The position numbers and the translations under genes are program-made. From NCBI GenBank assembly GCA_020091685.1, contig CM034600.1, forward strand, positions 35,706,077 to 35,770,076: a stretch of DNA of 64,000 nucleotides, written 5' to 3'. Below the pieces are notes generated by a model that saw only the letters and a program-made list of their open reading frames with translations, was not told the origin of the DNA and made no database searches. Source of the stretch: Lutjanus erythropterus (lineage: Eukaryota; Chordata; Actinopteri; Lutjaniformes; Lutjanidae). How positions within the stretch are numbered: position 1 is the stretch's first letter; each line of letters opens with the position of its first letter. Shown here piece by piece: positions 36,854 to 48,329 of this stretch.

Positions 36854-37859
36854 CTGAGAGAGAAAAAGAGTGCTGGAGAATCACTGAACTGGTCGGAGCA
36901 AAGAGTCAAGAGCTGAAAACGACTGAATGGTGGTTCTTTTGTCGAGCTGAATGAAGACGTCAGCTTCAAAAGTACAGAACAGAACGTGACGCTGTCGGCT
37001 TCTTTTTTGTACAGTACAGTCACAGCAAGTACAAAACTGAATGTCTCCAGACTGGAGAGATAACTGAAGCGTCCAAGTTGCACCATTTGCCAGCAGTGTG
37101 GGATGAGCCAAGAATAGAACAATCAGAGCAGGAACACCATCCCACCGCCGCGGCCAAAGAGTTTTTCTGCTCTCTATTGTCAGCAGAAACATTTTTGGGC
37201 GTTTGGCGCTTGTTGAAATAGACCAAGGGTAAAATAAAACTCAACTTTCAGTATGCCAACACAGGCAGGCAAAGGTAGGAACAAAGAGACGTCTATTAAA
37301 CCCGAGGATATTCATATATAAACGTGATTATTTTTGTTTACTTGGATTGGATTTCTTGATTAGTTGATTTGGTTACGTGACAGGAAACTACTCAACAAGT
37401 CTATTCATTGAATAAATAGAGTGTCTGTGATATCGTTATATAAAATTATATAGTCTACAAATCAATTATCAATTTATTTTGAGATGTTTGGTTATTTTAT
37501 CTTTTTTTGTTTTTCTGGAAAACAGACAGGCACCATTCACATCTATTCTTTCTCCCTCATTGAGAAAATCTCGATATGACCTTGCATCTCTCCCACCACC
37601 GCTGCTTGCTCCAGGTTAAAAACAGAACAAGTTCAGCCACGTACATTTTTGTTGCACATCACCCACCTCCAGTCTCTTTGTTCCACTCCTGTCTCTCCTT
37701 CTATTGTGTTCGATAAAGTTGAAAATCCTTCAGATAAGCGAAACACAGATTTAGCCTTATGGTAAACACATTTTTTGCAGCAGTTGGCTCTGATTTTAAG
37801 GTTCCCTGTGGTTGGTTCTACCACAGGGAAGATTTCAATAGGCTGTAGCCATTATTTTC

Positions 37860-37925
37860 AAAGTGAGGGTCTGTGCCAGGGAGGTCTCAGCAAATTGGAG
37901 GTAAGATGAGGGAAAATGCTTAACA
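37860..37925 (+). repeat. Dispersed repeat, forward copy
   Basis: 'ctcagcaaattggaggtaag' followed by atgagggaaaatg matches the reverse complement of 40550-40612 almost base for base. The flanking 'gaaaagtttgggaacccc' (about 38010-38028) is another familiar fish-repeat phrase. Confidence 0.65.
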
Positions 37926-38454
37926 TTAAATTTGAACTTGGTTTTCTCAAAACACCTTATAAATTAAGGGCCATGGCCATAGTCTAATGTGATTTAGGGG
38001 GGCTCTGACATGGAAAAGTTTGGGAACCCCTTGGCAACAGCTTTTGCGTTCTGTGTATTTTTAAGGTCGACAGAACTCAGCTGGTATCTCAAGGCCAATC
38101 ATAAAAATTACTCAATATCTGCAGCAAAATAATTGGCACTACACAAGAAACTCTGCAAGATCTTTACAACAAACATGTTCTCACACCTACATGACTAAAA
38201 TAGGTTGAGCCAAGGACTCCCAAAACAAAACGTATAACTGTTGGAGAGCAGCAGCGACAGGCGTGCCAGATCTTCAGTATGGTACATAGTCTACATCACG
38301 ACCAACCAGTCATGGCAGATGGCTGCCCACCCAGGGCCTGGTTCTGCCTGTTAAAAGTTTTTTGTTGCCATTGTCCCTAGGTGCTTGCTCAAGGTGGGAA
38401 TTGTTGGGTCTCTAAAATAATATTATGAGACCTTCTCTATAAGAAAAGTGCCCT

Positions 38455-38700
38455 CAAGTGGTGGTTGTGGTTGGGTTAATGCAACAAAACTACTTGGTTA
38501 GATTGAGGAAAACATCATGGTTCGAGTTAAAATAAGCATGTTCTTCTCAGCAAGTGACATCATTAATGTTGTGAAACAGTCGCAGTTGGTTAGGTTACAG
38601 CAACAAAACTACTTTGTTAGGTTTAGGAAAAGTAATGTAATTTAAATAACTTAAAACTTAAAATAAATCAGTGTTCACTTCTGGTTTCACATTGGACACA
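38455..38700 (+). repeat. Repeat with two tandem 'gcaacaaaactact' motifs
   Basis: The phrase 'gcaacaaaactacttggtta' at 38481 recurs as 'gcaacaaaactactttgtta' about 120 bp later, each followed by a 'ggaaaa' segment. Related sequence occurs at 58345-58560 and 59055-59190, so this is an interspersed family with an internal tandem structure. Confidence 0.6.
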
Positions 38701-38934
38701 GATGCCAGTCTCCTGGGAGACAGTTCTATGTCCAAACATGGCTTCAGGCACTCTCTATACTGCTCGCGTCGTAATTATTACGGCCATCTAAGTCCAAAGA
38801 TACAACTATGAGTTCCCATATGAACCCCTACGCATCCATATATGTTTGCATATATTCTATAATTTTATATATTAGAAGTTCTGTCACCAAAATCGTTTTT
38901 TATTGTGACTTTGCTGTTCTGTTCTGTACAGGTG

Positions 38935-39175
38935 ACATCTGAATGCGTCCATCCGTCCATCCTGGGATGGGGATCTCCTCCTCTCTTCCTCTCCATGAGG
39001 TTCTTTCCATTTTTTTTCCCCTGTTTAAGTTTTTTTTTCTTTTGGGGGGGAATTTTTCCTTACTCTTTGAGGGATGTACAGGACAGGGTTACACACTGTA
39101 CAGATTGTAAAGCCCCCCCAAGGAAAATTGTTATTTGTATGATATTGGGCTGTATAAATTAAAATTGACCTGACC
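38935..39175 (+). repeat. SINE/LINE-3'-end-like fish repeat
   Basis: Contains 'tgtacagattgtaaagcccc' and 'tattgggctgtataaattaa' followed by aattgacctgacc. This is the typical end of a very common teleost repeat that finishes in a TTGA-type tail. Confidence 0.6.
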
Positions 39176-39394
39176 TGGTGAGGACCAGCTGAACAAACAG
39201 TTACATAAGAAAGGAGAATCTATCCTGTCTGACTGTTCTCATCCTTTATATCAACAGTTTCAGTTTCTGCCATCTGGTACCCTCCTTGGACTCTCACTGG
39301 CAAAAACTCAATAGTTTCAAACACACTACAACAAAATATTTTAACATATTGTTTATTTTTTAAACTTTTTTAATGTTTATATATTTTTGTCCTA

Positions 39395-39490
39395 GTGTTG
39401 TATTTAAGTGCCCTGTATTTATATGCTCTACATGTGTGCATCCCACTGCTGGATAAACAACTGTCCCATTGGGGAAAAATAAAGTTGTAA
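39395..39490 (+). repeat. 3' tail of a non-LTR-like repeat
   Basis: 'ccattggggaaaaataaagt' is a characteristic fish LINE-derived 3' end ahead of an A-rich tail. Confidence 0.4.
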
Positions 39491-40549
39491 ATTCATAATT
39501 TAACTTATAGCATATGTGGTTCAGCAGAGGGGTGGAGGTGTTTCTAAAAAGACAAAGACAGTCTTTACCTGCCATTAATATTTTTCAATATCTATAATTA
39601 AGATGCATAACAATTTCCTTTGATAATTGTCCCTGTACTCACAGTGAAAGCTGTTTAATGTATAGAACAGGCAGCCTGTGTGAAGCCTGTATGATACAAA
39701 GACATTGGATTACTGATTTGATTGGCTCATGATCAGAGGGTGTATAACCTGGACCAGAGTTAAGTAGGGACAAAGCCTGGTCAGGCAAAACCTGAGGCAT
39801 TAAAACTTTAAGGTCTCTACCAGCGTGACAGGTGACACTTTGGGATTTACCTGCTATATACGGTACCACTCTTACTGCCATTTGGTGCTACAGGTGTTAA
39901 CTTTAAATCCATGCATATCCGAGGAAAGCACAGTTTATTTCAGTAACTTTGTGACCGGACAAAACTCATGTCTACTTGTTTTCATTCTTTGTTGCTTTTC
40001 TTATCCCAGAAAAAAAAGTCATTCAGTTCACTCTCGTCTATGTAGGGATGGCATGGTGTCGTGTGACTCCTATCACAGATGTGGAGCTCAGCTGGTTGAT
40101 TAACACAACAGCTGATAAAAGTGGAAGGTGAACAGAATGTCCCTGGCAGGCAGACAGTTGTTGGCTGATTTAAATGGCTAATTAGCTGGGCGGCTACCTG
40201 CCTTTTAGCTTGCCTTAAGGTAAATTCAACAGACCTACTGTCTGTCTTGACTGAGTGAATGATTCTAAACTTAACCTTGTTGGACAACAAACGTCATTCA
40301 AACTGAGATTCAAAAGGAAATAATCACAGGGCTCAACAATACAGATTGCCTGCTTGCCTGAGGCAAGTAAAATGCCATGTTGGGATAGTTAATTCAGTTC
40401 AAGTGGTAGTTCAAGTAATATTTCATGCCAAAGTAGCAGAAAATTGGTTTTCAACCTCTGCTTTACTCAATTTATCATCATATTAAAGTGAATATCTTTT
40501 TGTTTTGGACTCACAGAACAAGACATTTAAAGACATCAAGTTTTCTTTT

Positions 40550-40612
40550 GCATTTTCCCTCATCTTCCCTCCAATTTGCTGAGGCCCCTCCTGGTGGCCC
40601 CCAAGGAGACCT
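40550..40612 (-). repeat. Dispersed repeat, inverted copy
   Basis: 'cattttccctcatcttccct' followed by ccaatttgctgaggcc is the reverse complement of the 37.9-kb copy. Confidence 0.65.
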
Positions 40613-41859
40613 TGTCCCCCACTTTAGTATACAATGAATCTGATCAATTTAGGACCAGACATATGGACTCTAATATGTGTAAACCAACTCCTGTACCATA
40701 TTTTGGCAAAAGTACAATGTTTGAAGCATTTACAGTAGATCATACATAAAGAAATGGGAGAAGTGGATTTACAGACACTCAAAGTGAAATGTTTTCCAAA
40801 TGTTTTCCTTCAACAGTGTTTCTTTTCACTGCATTAATTAAAAAAGACAATTTTTAAGCAGAGACTGCAGCTTTCAGGTCAAAAAGAAAAAAAAAATCCA
40901 CACAGTCAGACAATACTACTAATACTGTATGTTCATAGTCTTCATTAGCTTGTTCCTTTTTTCATTGAAATTTGCTTAAGTTGACAGTGAGTGAAATAAT
41001 CAATGTGAAGACTCATCATCTAATTACAGACATGCCTGAATGAACATCCTACACATTTCCTGAAAATGAAGCCTCTTTGAAAGGATTCAAGTTGAATTTG
41101 AACTGAAATAAGCACAAGCAAATTAACATCAGCAAACATCTGTTTGTTTGTTTTTTCCACCCACATAAAATCATTTTCATTTAACTTTGTTTCACTCCAT
41201 ATTTCTTCCCTGGTCAGCCTCTGGCACTAGAACATGGAACAGCGAGAGAAAACTTAAGTGTTTGGGTGCACTTCTGCTAAAAACAACCAGGGATGACCAG
41301 TTCTATGAAGCTCTACCTCAACATGTCCATATCATGGATGTGTTAAGGAGTACCATATGCACAGGCATATTAATGACATGTCACCTCTTCATTCACATGA
41401 ATGCAATCTAAAATGTAACTGTGGCCATGGAAACACTTGGATCAGCTCTGTTTTCCTCACGGACAGGACTGAGGTTTGTTACCTCCATCAGTATGTGAGA
41501 CACAGGTTGAGTATGTTTATTGCCATTTGCATCACATGGAGCATGTTTGAGGCTTTAAAATCCACTGTACTGACATTAATCAAAGCACATGAACAAGTTA
41601 CAAACTTGTAAATCTACTAATTTGATACATTTTTGTCTGCGAATTAACTCTTAATTGATCAAATGCCTAATAATAGCAAATCAACTGCGGACTGCAATGT
41701 AATTAGCCTCTGCTTACTGTAAGGTGACGGTTCTGGTACTGTGGTGCCTTAAACCAGTACAACACTCAATCCAGGGTGATAACAAGCAGGATTGCCCAAG
41801 TAAAATGCCATGTCAGATTAGTATATCTAGCAACTCACTTTCCTGATCAGGCAAGTGAT

Positions 41860-42075
41860 AAAAACAACTATTTTGATTATCAGTTAATCTTTACTGCATT
41901 TTATCAAATTTTCAGCCTGCCAAATATGAAGATTTTCTGCCTTTCTCCATTTATTATGACCTTAAATTGAACATCTTTGTGTTTTGGACTGACAAAACAT
42001 GACATTTAAAGACATCACCTTGGACTTTGCAAAATTAGGATGGAGGTTTTTCACTATTTTCTGACATTTTAGAGA
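41860..42075 (+). repeat. Dispersed fish repeat, longer copy
   Basis: Contains 'tttgtgttttggactgacaa', 'catgacatttaaagacatca' and 'tttttcactattttctgaca'. A shorter related copy at 40440-40545 has 'ttttgttttggactcacaga' and 'gacatttaaagacatcaag'. Confidence 0.55.
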
Positions 42076-43367
42076 TGTTGCAGCTCTAGATTAAACATGA
42101 CAATTTATGCTCTTCTTTAATCACAGCTAACAAATAAAATAATTTGTGGGGCAGGTAGATTTCTCAGCACTATGATAGAGATCATGGTATGAAAATGTCA
42201 TATTATGATTACAGTATTGTTAACATGTGCAACACACACTGAAATCATTTAACAAATTTTTACACTGAAAACCTTGCAATGAAATGGCACTATGCCCTTT
42301 GCAGAGTCAGTGTTTTCACTGACACAAAACAAACCCATGTTGATGCTGCGGCTGCCTCTGGGAGGCTGTTCCTAACTTTGTTTGTGCTACACATTTTACC
42401 AAGAGTGTTTCAAAGTGTGGTAATCAAACTCTGGGAAAAAAGTGTTACCTTTTCAGACATTAATTATCTCTAACAAACGTGTTTTATCATGAAACCAACC
42501 GCTGGTTTAAAAAGATTCATTGTTAGCATAGAAAAATGAACGCAGAGGAAGACAGCTTCCCTGAGCTGATGTACACATGTTGCATCTACCTGTGCTGAGA
42601 CTCATTTATTGCAGAAAACCATTATTTTTCCCCACAAATAGAAACAGCAAATCACATTTTCTGCCACATTGCTGATTTTTGCAGCGTGACATCTAAACAT
42701 GCGCTGCCAGTTTATCTGGCACAGAGGCAGACACCCAACAGCCGGTGACCAGATCTTTGGGGGAGCCTCGCTGACGTAAAAAAAACAAACATTTGGCATC
42801 ACTTTTGAGATTACTCATGTTTTATCTGCAATTCACAAAGAAACTACCCGGATTTAAAATAACTGATAAAAATTAAATTAAATTTTAGAAAATCTAAACT
42901 GACATGGCTTTAAATAACTGAAAATGTTTGACAAGGGATAGAATAAAGGGCAGGGGCTGTAGATGACAGAGCCGAGTGGGTGAAGATGGAGGGTTTTGAT
43001 AACTGGCATGAGCCTTACCAGTGTTATACTGTAATTAAGACAATGGAAAAGTATTGATAATTAATAAACTTTCCAATAAAATATTTGTAAACTCAAGCAA
43101 ATTTTGAGAATATTTTCAAAGCTCACTCACTGAGATTTTAATGATCACTGTGGGCCTACTGAATGAAAATTTCACAGGTCTGCTCAACTGTAAACATAAG
43201 CATCCTCTGTTAAAAAGCGTCAGATGGTTCTGATTTTAATATCAGTAATCAATCTATACACTTCATATCAAACCATTATAAAGGGCACTGATGTTTTTAA
43301 AAGGCGGTTTGTTGGTAAATCCTAAGTGTCAAGTCACAACGATGGCTTCTGTGACTTCTGCAAATGG

Positions 43368-43378
43368 AAATTAGGTCA
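43368..43378 (+). promoter_or_regulatory. RORE-like motif in the cryptochrome first intron
   Basis: AAATTAGGTCA fits the REV-ERB/ROR consensus WAWNTRGGTCA at every position, about 310 bp inside the first intron. Mammalian Cry1 has functional ROREs in its first intron. A second full match at 31139-31149, deep in another intron, shows that such matches also occur incidentally. Confidence 0.35.
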
Positions 43379-43600
43379 CACCGTTTATTCTGAATGGGAG
43401 GCTGATATTGACTCTACATCATCCAATCTTCGCTCAGAAAATGAATAAGGGCACAAACAGAAAATGAGCTGGTGAGCTTGTCTCATAAACGTGGAATCTG
43501 CGTGAGTCTAAACATGTCCGGAAAATATAAATGACATGAAGTTCAAGTCTCTGGCAAGGAAACATCTCTTAAGACCAAAACGGGGTCACCAGAGCAATGC

Positions 43601-43608
43601 TTATGTAA
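43601..43608. promoter_or_regulatory. D-box-like motif in the cryptochrome first intron
   Basis: TTATGTAA, a consensus PAR-bZIP/E4BP4 D-box, lies about 80 bp inside the first intron. D-boxes mediate light- and clock-driven expression of several fish clock genes. Known as a motif class; its function here is inferred. Confidence 0.35.
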
Positions 43609-43688
43609 GTGGTGGCGCTGTTTATAAAAGTACACACAGTTTCCTATCAAATATATGCCCTCAAAGTTGACAAAAACACCCGTCTTAC

Positions 43689-43865
43689 CTTGTGCTGGCT
43701 CCCCGGAGGTGATATTTTATGTCAAGCCCAAAGAAAGAAGCATTTCTTCCCTTCGTTTTGGTGTGAGGGAGAGTGCTATATGTCGGGTTAGTGCCAGTAG
43801 CCAGTGAATTCCTCTTGTCTCCCTGTACCTGTTTTCTGCCGCTGCACTACTTTGTTTCATAAGAG
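43689..43865 (-). other. Probable non-coding first exon of the cryptochrome gene
   Basis: On the minus strand, ACAAGGTAAGACG is a near-consensus donor with its GT at 43688-43687. A TATAAAAG box lies at 43898-43891, placing the expected start about 25-30 bp downstream, near 43865. The two features define an exon of about 175 nt. The cryptochrome start-codon exon needs exactly such a partner, because its ATG is six bases from a strong acceptor. The 5' end is an estimate. Confidence 0.6.
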
Positions 43866-43890
43866 TTTGACTCAGTGCGCATGCCCCGGT

Positions 43891-43898
43891 CTTTTATA
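43891..43898 (-). promoter_or_regulatory. TATA box of the probable cryptochrome promoter
   Basis: TATAAAAG on the minus strand, about 200 bp upstream of the non-coding exon's donor. Between it and the inferred start there is a TGACTCA (AP-1-like) site and a TGCGCATGC half resembling an NRF1 site. Confidence 0.55.
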
Positions 43899-44297
43899 GC
43901 AATCCTGTGCTGCGTTCAATGTGCAGCCGTTAAAAACAGTTCGGCACCCACTTGCTGGGGGGGCGTCCACGCGTCTGAGCTGTCAGCGGCGGGCAACACC
44001 AGCAAACACAAGAACTTCACCTCGTGTAATAGTAATTTTAGAAATGGCTGCCATTAAATATGCTAAAAAATCATTCTGCTTTAAACCAGTTCGTTTAATT
44101 TGAAAAAATATAGCCTTTCTTGCAGATATTTTTATGGTAACAATAATTACAAAATCAAAGGACTTGAGAAACTCAAACAGAAGCTCAATTTTGTTGTATT
44201 TTCCGTTTGAGAGCCTACACGAATTGTAATATAACTTTTTTAAAAGCCAGAGTTTTCTTCTTTCCCGGAGTACGAGAACGCAGCAGTAGCACTGTCA

Positions 44298-44376
44298 AAC
44301 GTGAACGACGACGTGCTTCCAATACAGCGTTCCTATTGGCCGGTTTGACATGACTTGTAAGTTGCCGGGTCACGTT
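44298..44376. promoter_or_regulatory. Pair of E'-box motifs with a CCAAT box upstream of the cryptochrome promoter
   Basis: AACGTG at 44298-44303 and CACGTT at 44371-44376 are E'-boxes (CACGTT) in opposite orientation, about 430-510 bp upstream of the inferred start. A CCAAT box (minus strand, ATTGG at about 44334) lies between them, in CpG-rich sequence. Vertebrate Cry1 promoters use E-/E'-boxes bound by CLOCK:BMAL. Six-base motifs arise by chance, so this is suggestive only. Confidence 0.35.
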
Positions 44377-44997
44377 TAAGAGGCATGGAAACGCGGAAGT
44401 TCAGTCACACGGCAGCAAGCGGCAGCAGCATCTTCGAGGACCAGTTAGTGGAAAAGAAAATTTCATCCAAACCGCTTCGTCCCTGAGCAGTGGCGCTGTT
44501 TCGATTTGTGCTTTCATTAAAGAAAAAGCTGGCTTCTACAAATCTGACGTTATTCGTGTTTGTGAATGTTACAGAGGAGGACAGAAGCTAGGCTAATGAC
44601 TCCTCAGTGTAATAGCTGTGTTAAGTTACAAGGAGACAGAAACTATACATTTTTCTCAATTTGTCTTAGTCTCAAATGAAAAGGCAGCAGCCTTTGAAGT
44701 TACCCTCGAATTATTTTAACATGAAAATGATCGAAGTGAAAACAAAAAACAAAAACATACAAACAAAAAAACAACCCTGCAACTGCATGTTATTGTATTT
44801 TTGGGCAATATATACAAGCAGCCTAAGCATTTCCTTTGTTTTCCTTCACGTCTTACTGCAAATATGCTCTAAGTGAAATTGAAATGAAGAGATATGCTTA
44901 TACAGATATCTCTTGTACAGTATAATCGTTTTTTTCTGAACATCATCTGTTTTCTTCTGTCCCACTGAGTCCCACCATTGACATTAAATTTGCAGTT

Positions 44998-45085
44998 TGT
45001 CCTCTTGTCCAGGTCACTCTTGAAAAAGAGATTTTAATCTCAATGAGGCTTTTATCTGATTAAATAAAGATAACTTGGACCTTCT
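44998..45085 (+). repeat. 3' end of a LINE-like repeat
   Basis: 'gagattttaatctcaatgag' and 'gattaaataaagataacttg' match the typical fish LINE-derived 3' end ('atctcaatg...taaataaag'). Confidence 0.45.
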
Positions 45086-45205
45086 TGCTGTGAGGCAAAA
45101 GTACTAACCACTGATCCTTCTTGCACATTTTAATGTGTTATACATTTAATTTAAAATGGAATATTTTTTTTCAGCAATTAACTCAGACCAAAAGCAATTT
45201 TACTT

Positions 45206-45260
45206 TTTTCTTTCTTTCTTTCTTTCTTTCTTTCTTTTCTTTTTTTTTTTTTTTTTTTTA
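45206..45260. repeat. (TTTC)n followed by poly-T
   Basis: A run of ttctttctttc units passes into an uninterrupted T tract. Confidence 0.9.
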
Positions 45261-45329
45261 CAAATTTATATCAGTTCAAAAAATAAAATCAGGTTCAGTT
45301 CAGTTGTTGCAAAGTGCCATCAAAGAACT

Positions 45330-45518
45330 GAATTCCACCAATTGAACTGGGTGCAATAATAACCTGATATGTGCAATAATATCCCACTGAACTGAACTCC
45401 GACCATCTTGGGACTGTGTGTTGTTTTTTATTATATGTACCACTCAGGGATGCACTAAATTTCACTGTACAGCTGTGCAATGACAATAAAGGCATTCTGT
45501 TCTATTCTGTTCTATTGT
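45330..45518 (+). repeat. LINE-like 3' end with ATTCT-type tail
   Basis: 'actaaatttcactgtacagc', then 'tgcaatgacaataaaggcat', ends in tctgttctattctgttctatt. This is the usual form of a fish non-LTR 3' terminus with a pentanucleotide tail. Confidence 0.55.
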
Positions 45519-46379
45519 TCAATAGTGGCATGTAGTAATGTGCAATCATTACACAGTTTCTAATCTTTTATTCTTAAATTCATTCAAAATCAATAGTGGC
45601 CATGCAAATAAAACTATTCTGAACTGGACTAATAGCTTGATGTTTATTGATGTTGATTTTTATAAACCTACAGTACAACAGTTAAACCAGGCCATTTTTA
45701 AAAAAAGAACTGGCCATTCTGTTGTCATAATGTTGTTAAGTATAACACCTTATTCTTGGTATCACTCCGTCTCTCTGCTGTCGTTGCAGTCTTTCTCTGT
45801 TTTACGTCTCTGTTCATTGTAACTTTTCTCCAGTCTTTGCATTCTGTCTCACCAGCTGCATTATCCAAGCACCTTACAAGGCCAGCCTTTCAGTGGTGTC
45901 AGAAATATAAAAACCCTGAAAAAAAAACACAACTAAGTGGTGAATGGCACACCCTGGGATGCAGCATGTGTTATATAACAGAAACAATTACAAACAGTTC
46001 TTATGGTGCAAAAGGTTACATTGGTTACAGATGAGGTTCACAACATCAACAGTGTCGCCCCACCATCTAATTAACACGATGTGTACTTGTCAGAAGTGGC
46101 TTTTCTTAGCTTTCTCCTGCTGTGGTGGCAGCTGGTTTGTGGATTCTCTCACTGGTTTTTATTTTAGAGGTTAGAGAATCAGAACCATAGTAAGATTCAA
46201 CTTTACCCTGTAAGTATATTAACCTAACAAACACAAAGACACTTGCTCTCAATATACTTAGACTACATACCGCAGAACAAATAATAACAATTTTTGTACC
46301 CATCAGAGTCTGATTGTGAGTAGTCAGACGTACCCCCACAGCCTTGTCAGAGGATCTGATGTGCCCATCAGCACCTCCA

Positions 46380-46765
46380 TTTATATCAACTATTCATCCA
46401 TATACTTTTAGCTAACTTGAGTTGTTTATCAGTTACTTTTAACATTATTTTAACCATAACCCATTACTTCTAGCTAATTTAATCTCTTTATCCATTACTT
46501 TAGCTTTAACGTTTGCATTACCTTTAGCAAACTACTGCAACCAACTAATCGTTTTTAGCTAAGTATTTATTTTAGCTATATTCAATACTTTTAGCCAGCT
46601 ATTTAAATTATTTATCCATTAGCCTACTTTTACTCAATATTTCTACCATCTAACATTACCTTTTGTTTATCTATAACTAGCTATAACGGTTTATACATTA
46701 CTTTAGCTAACAAATTCACTTGTTCATACTTTCATTCATACTTTTAGCTAACTATTTCAACAGGT
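46380..46765 (+). repeat. Degenerate AT-rich minisatellite, roughly 30-bp unit, about 12 copies
   Basis: The phrase 'tacttttagctaac' recurs in varied forms across the interval: ctaacttgag, ctaatttaat, ctaagtattt, ctatattcaa, ccagctattt, ctaacaaatt, ctaactattt. It is often preceded by 'tatccatta'. Confidence 0.7.
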
Positions 46766-47176
46766 TAGTCGAACTTTAGAGTACAAGGCTGCCAACATGG
46801 TAGGAAACTAATCTAGTATTATAATGAGTAACTAATTACTTTTGATACCAAGTAAAAGGTAAAGTAATATCATTACTTTTTAAAGTGGTAAATCAGGACT
46901 TCTGGTCAGGATGCTGTGAATTGGACAGAACAGATGTAACAACAAACATGGGTCATTTTAACCCGGTTATGTTTGTGTTGTTCAGCAACAAGGCTACTTG
47001 ACCTGGACAGTGTTTTTTTTTTCTTTCTTTCTTGGTCCTTTTCTTCTTTCTGTCTCCTTTTGGAATCCGTCTGACTGCGTCTTACCGTCTGTGACTCGCT
47101 GTCAGCAGATGGTTGAGGATCTGTCCATTGATTAACCCCGACACGAACAATCCCCGAAATGAGTCCTCCTACATTT

Positions 47177-47735
47177 GTTGTCGCTGTATGCCAGCGTCAT
47201 TGGACATGTTGTCATTCAGTCTGCTCATGAAACGTCAACCCCTGTGAATAATCAACAGACTTTCCTTAATCCCAACTGGTGCTTTTCATTCTTCATCCAC
47301 AAAAAGAGAGGCTATGATTAACACTTACTTCATATTGTGCGACAACAGCCAAGAAAATAATGAGAGGAAGTGGAAAAAATAAATCAAAATGAGCACTGTA
47401 GAAAAATAAGGGTCACTTTATCGCTGTAAACAAGTGTCACTGGGTATGTCGTCATTCAGTCTAACTCTAACCCCCTGTGAATAATAGTCACACTTTCCAT
47501 AATTACAATTAATTTTATTCCTCATGCACAAAAAAGTGAACACGTTTAACACCTGTCTTGCTTTGGAGAGGAAAAATCTGAATCTAATTGGGAAAATAAT
47601 TTCTGAGGAAGAAGAAGAAATGAGTTAAAATGAGTATTATAGAAGAATGAAACACAAATGAAACAAATAATGGTTTGTGAAAATAAGACAGCAGACTTGT
47701 CGCTGCATTATTTCACTGTCATTTGGAGGACAAGC
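47177..47735 (+). repeat. Degenerate tandem repeat, about 240-280-bp unit, two full and one partial copy
   Basis: Copies start 'tcgctgtatgccagcgtcat', 'tcgctgtaaacaagtgtcac' and 'tcgctgcattatttcactgt' near 47179, 47420 and 47700. The first two share 'tgtcattcagtct', 'cccctgtgaataat', 'actttcc', an 'aaaatgag' stretch and a 'gtagaaaaat/atagaagaat' ending in order. Confidence 0.7.
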
Positions 47736-48329
47736 TTTAAATCAAGTGACCTTCATCAGAGCACATCTGCAGACAACCCGGAAACTTTGTCTTTTTCTGT
47801 CACGAGCCAAACTCGGTCATAAAAAATGTCTAGCGTAATCCGTGATGCAACCGTCTGTTTGCTTGCGCTCCTACAGGAGGGTCATAAGTAAAAGGCGGAA
47901 ACACGATCCCTCCTTCAGCGGCTCCTTGAAGGTGCTGCTGGGGCGCTGACGTCTCGTCTCAAGGCCTCGTGGAGTTTTGACGCTACTTCTGCCAAATCAG
48001 CAGATTCTTTCATGAAGTGTTGTGCTTTACATGTGCAGGGAAACTTTCCCTTCACCTGCAGCGCTTATAGGTCATGGTTGAGGAAAAAAATAAGTCTGTC
48101 CTGGTGGAAAATGCTTCGAGTATTCTCAAGCATTCTTAAGTAAGAGCTCTTGTTTCTTGTTTTATGTGTACTCTTCCTAAAAATGTGCTTTAACTGAAAA
48201 CCAAAGCAATGTGATTTCACTGATCTTTGAAGTAAAAGCTTTGTCACATACTTTAAGTTTTAAACAGGCCTCATCTGAACTTCTTCATCTTGTGATTAAC
48301 TACTAGACTTTTTGAATCGGAGTCTGATA

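Larger units (their letters stand above)
36854..43688 (-). other. Cryptochrome 5'-UTR intron
   Basis: 6.8 kb between the probable non-coding exon and the ATG exon. It holds two inverted copies of a dispersed repeat (37860-37925 and 40550-40612), a lysine-tRNA-free LINE-like tail and other repeat pieces listed separately, and the D-box and RORE motifs at its 5' end. No gene seen inside. It exists as an intron only if the non-coding exon is correct. Confidence 0.55.

Noticed and set aside
36583-37122. 179-codon minus-strand frame across the first coding exon
   Set aside because: Wrong frame for the cryptochrome exon; the [12 protein letters not shown] frame is the conserved one, and this frame crosses the splice acceptor.
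46380-47735. Possible CRISPR-like arrays (regular repeats)
   Set aside because: Units are diverged, spacing is irregular and the DNA is vertebrate; these are degenerate tandem repeats.
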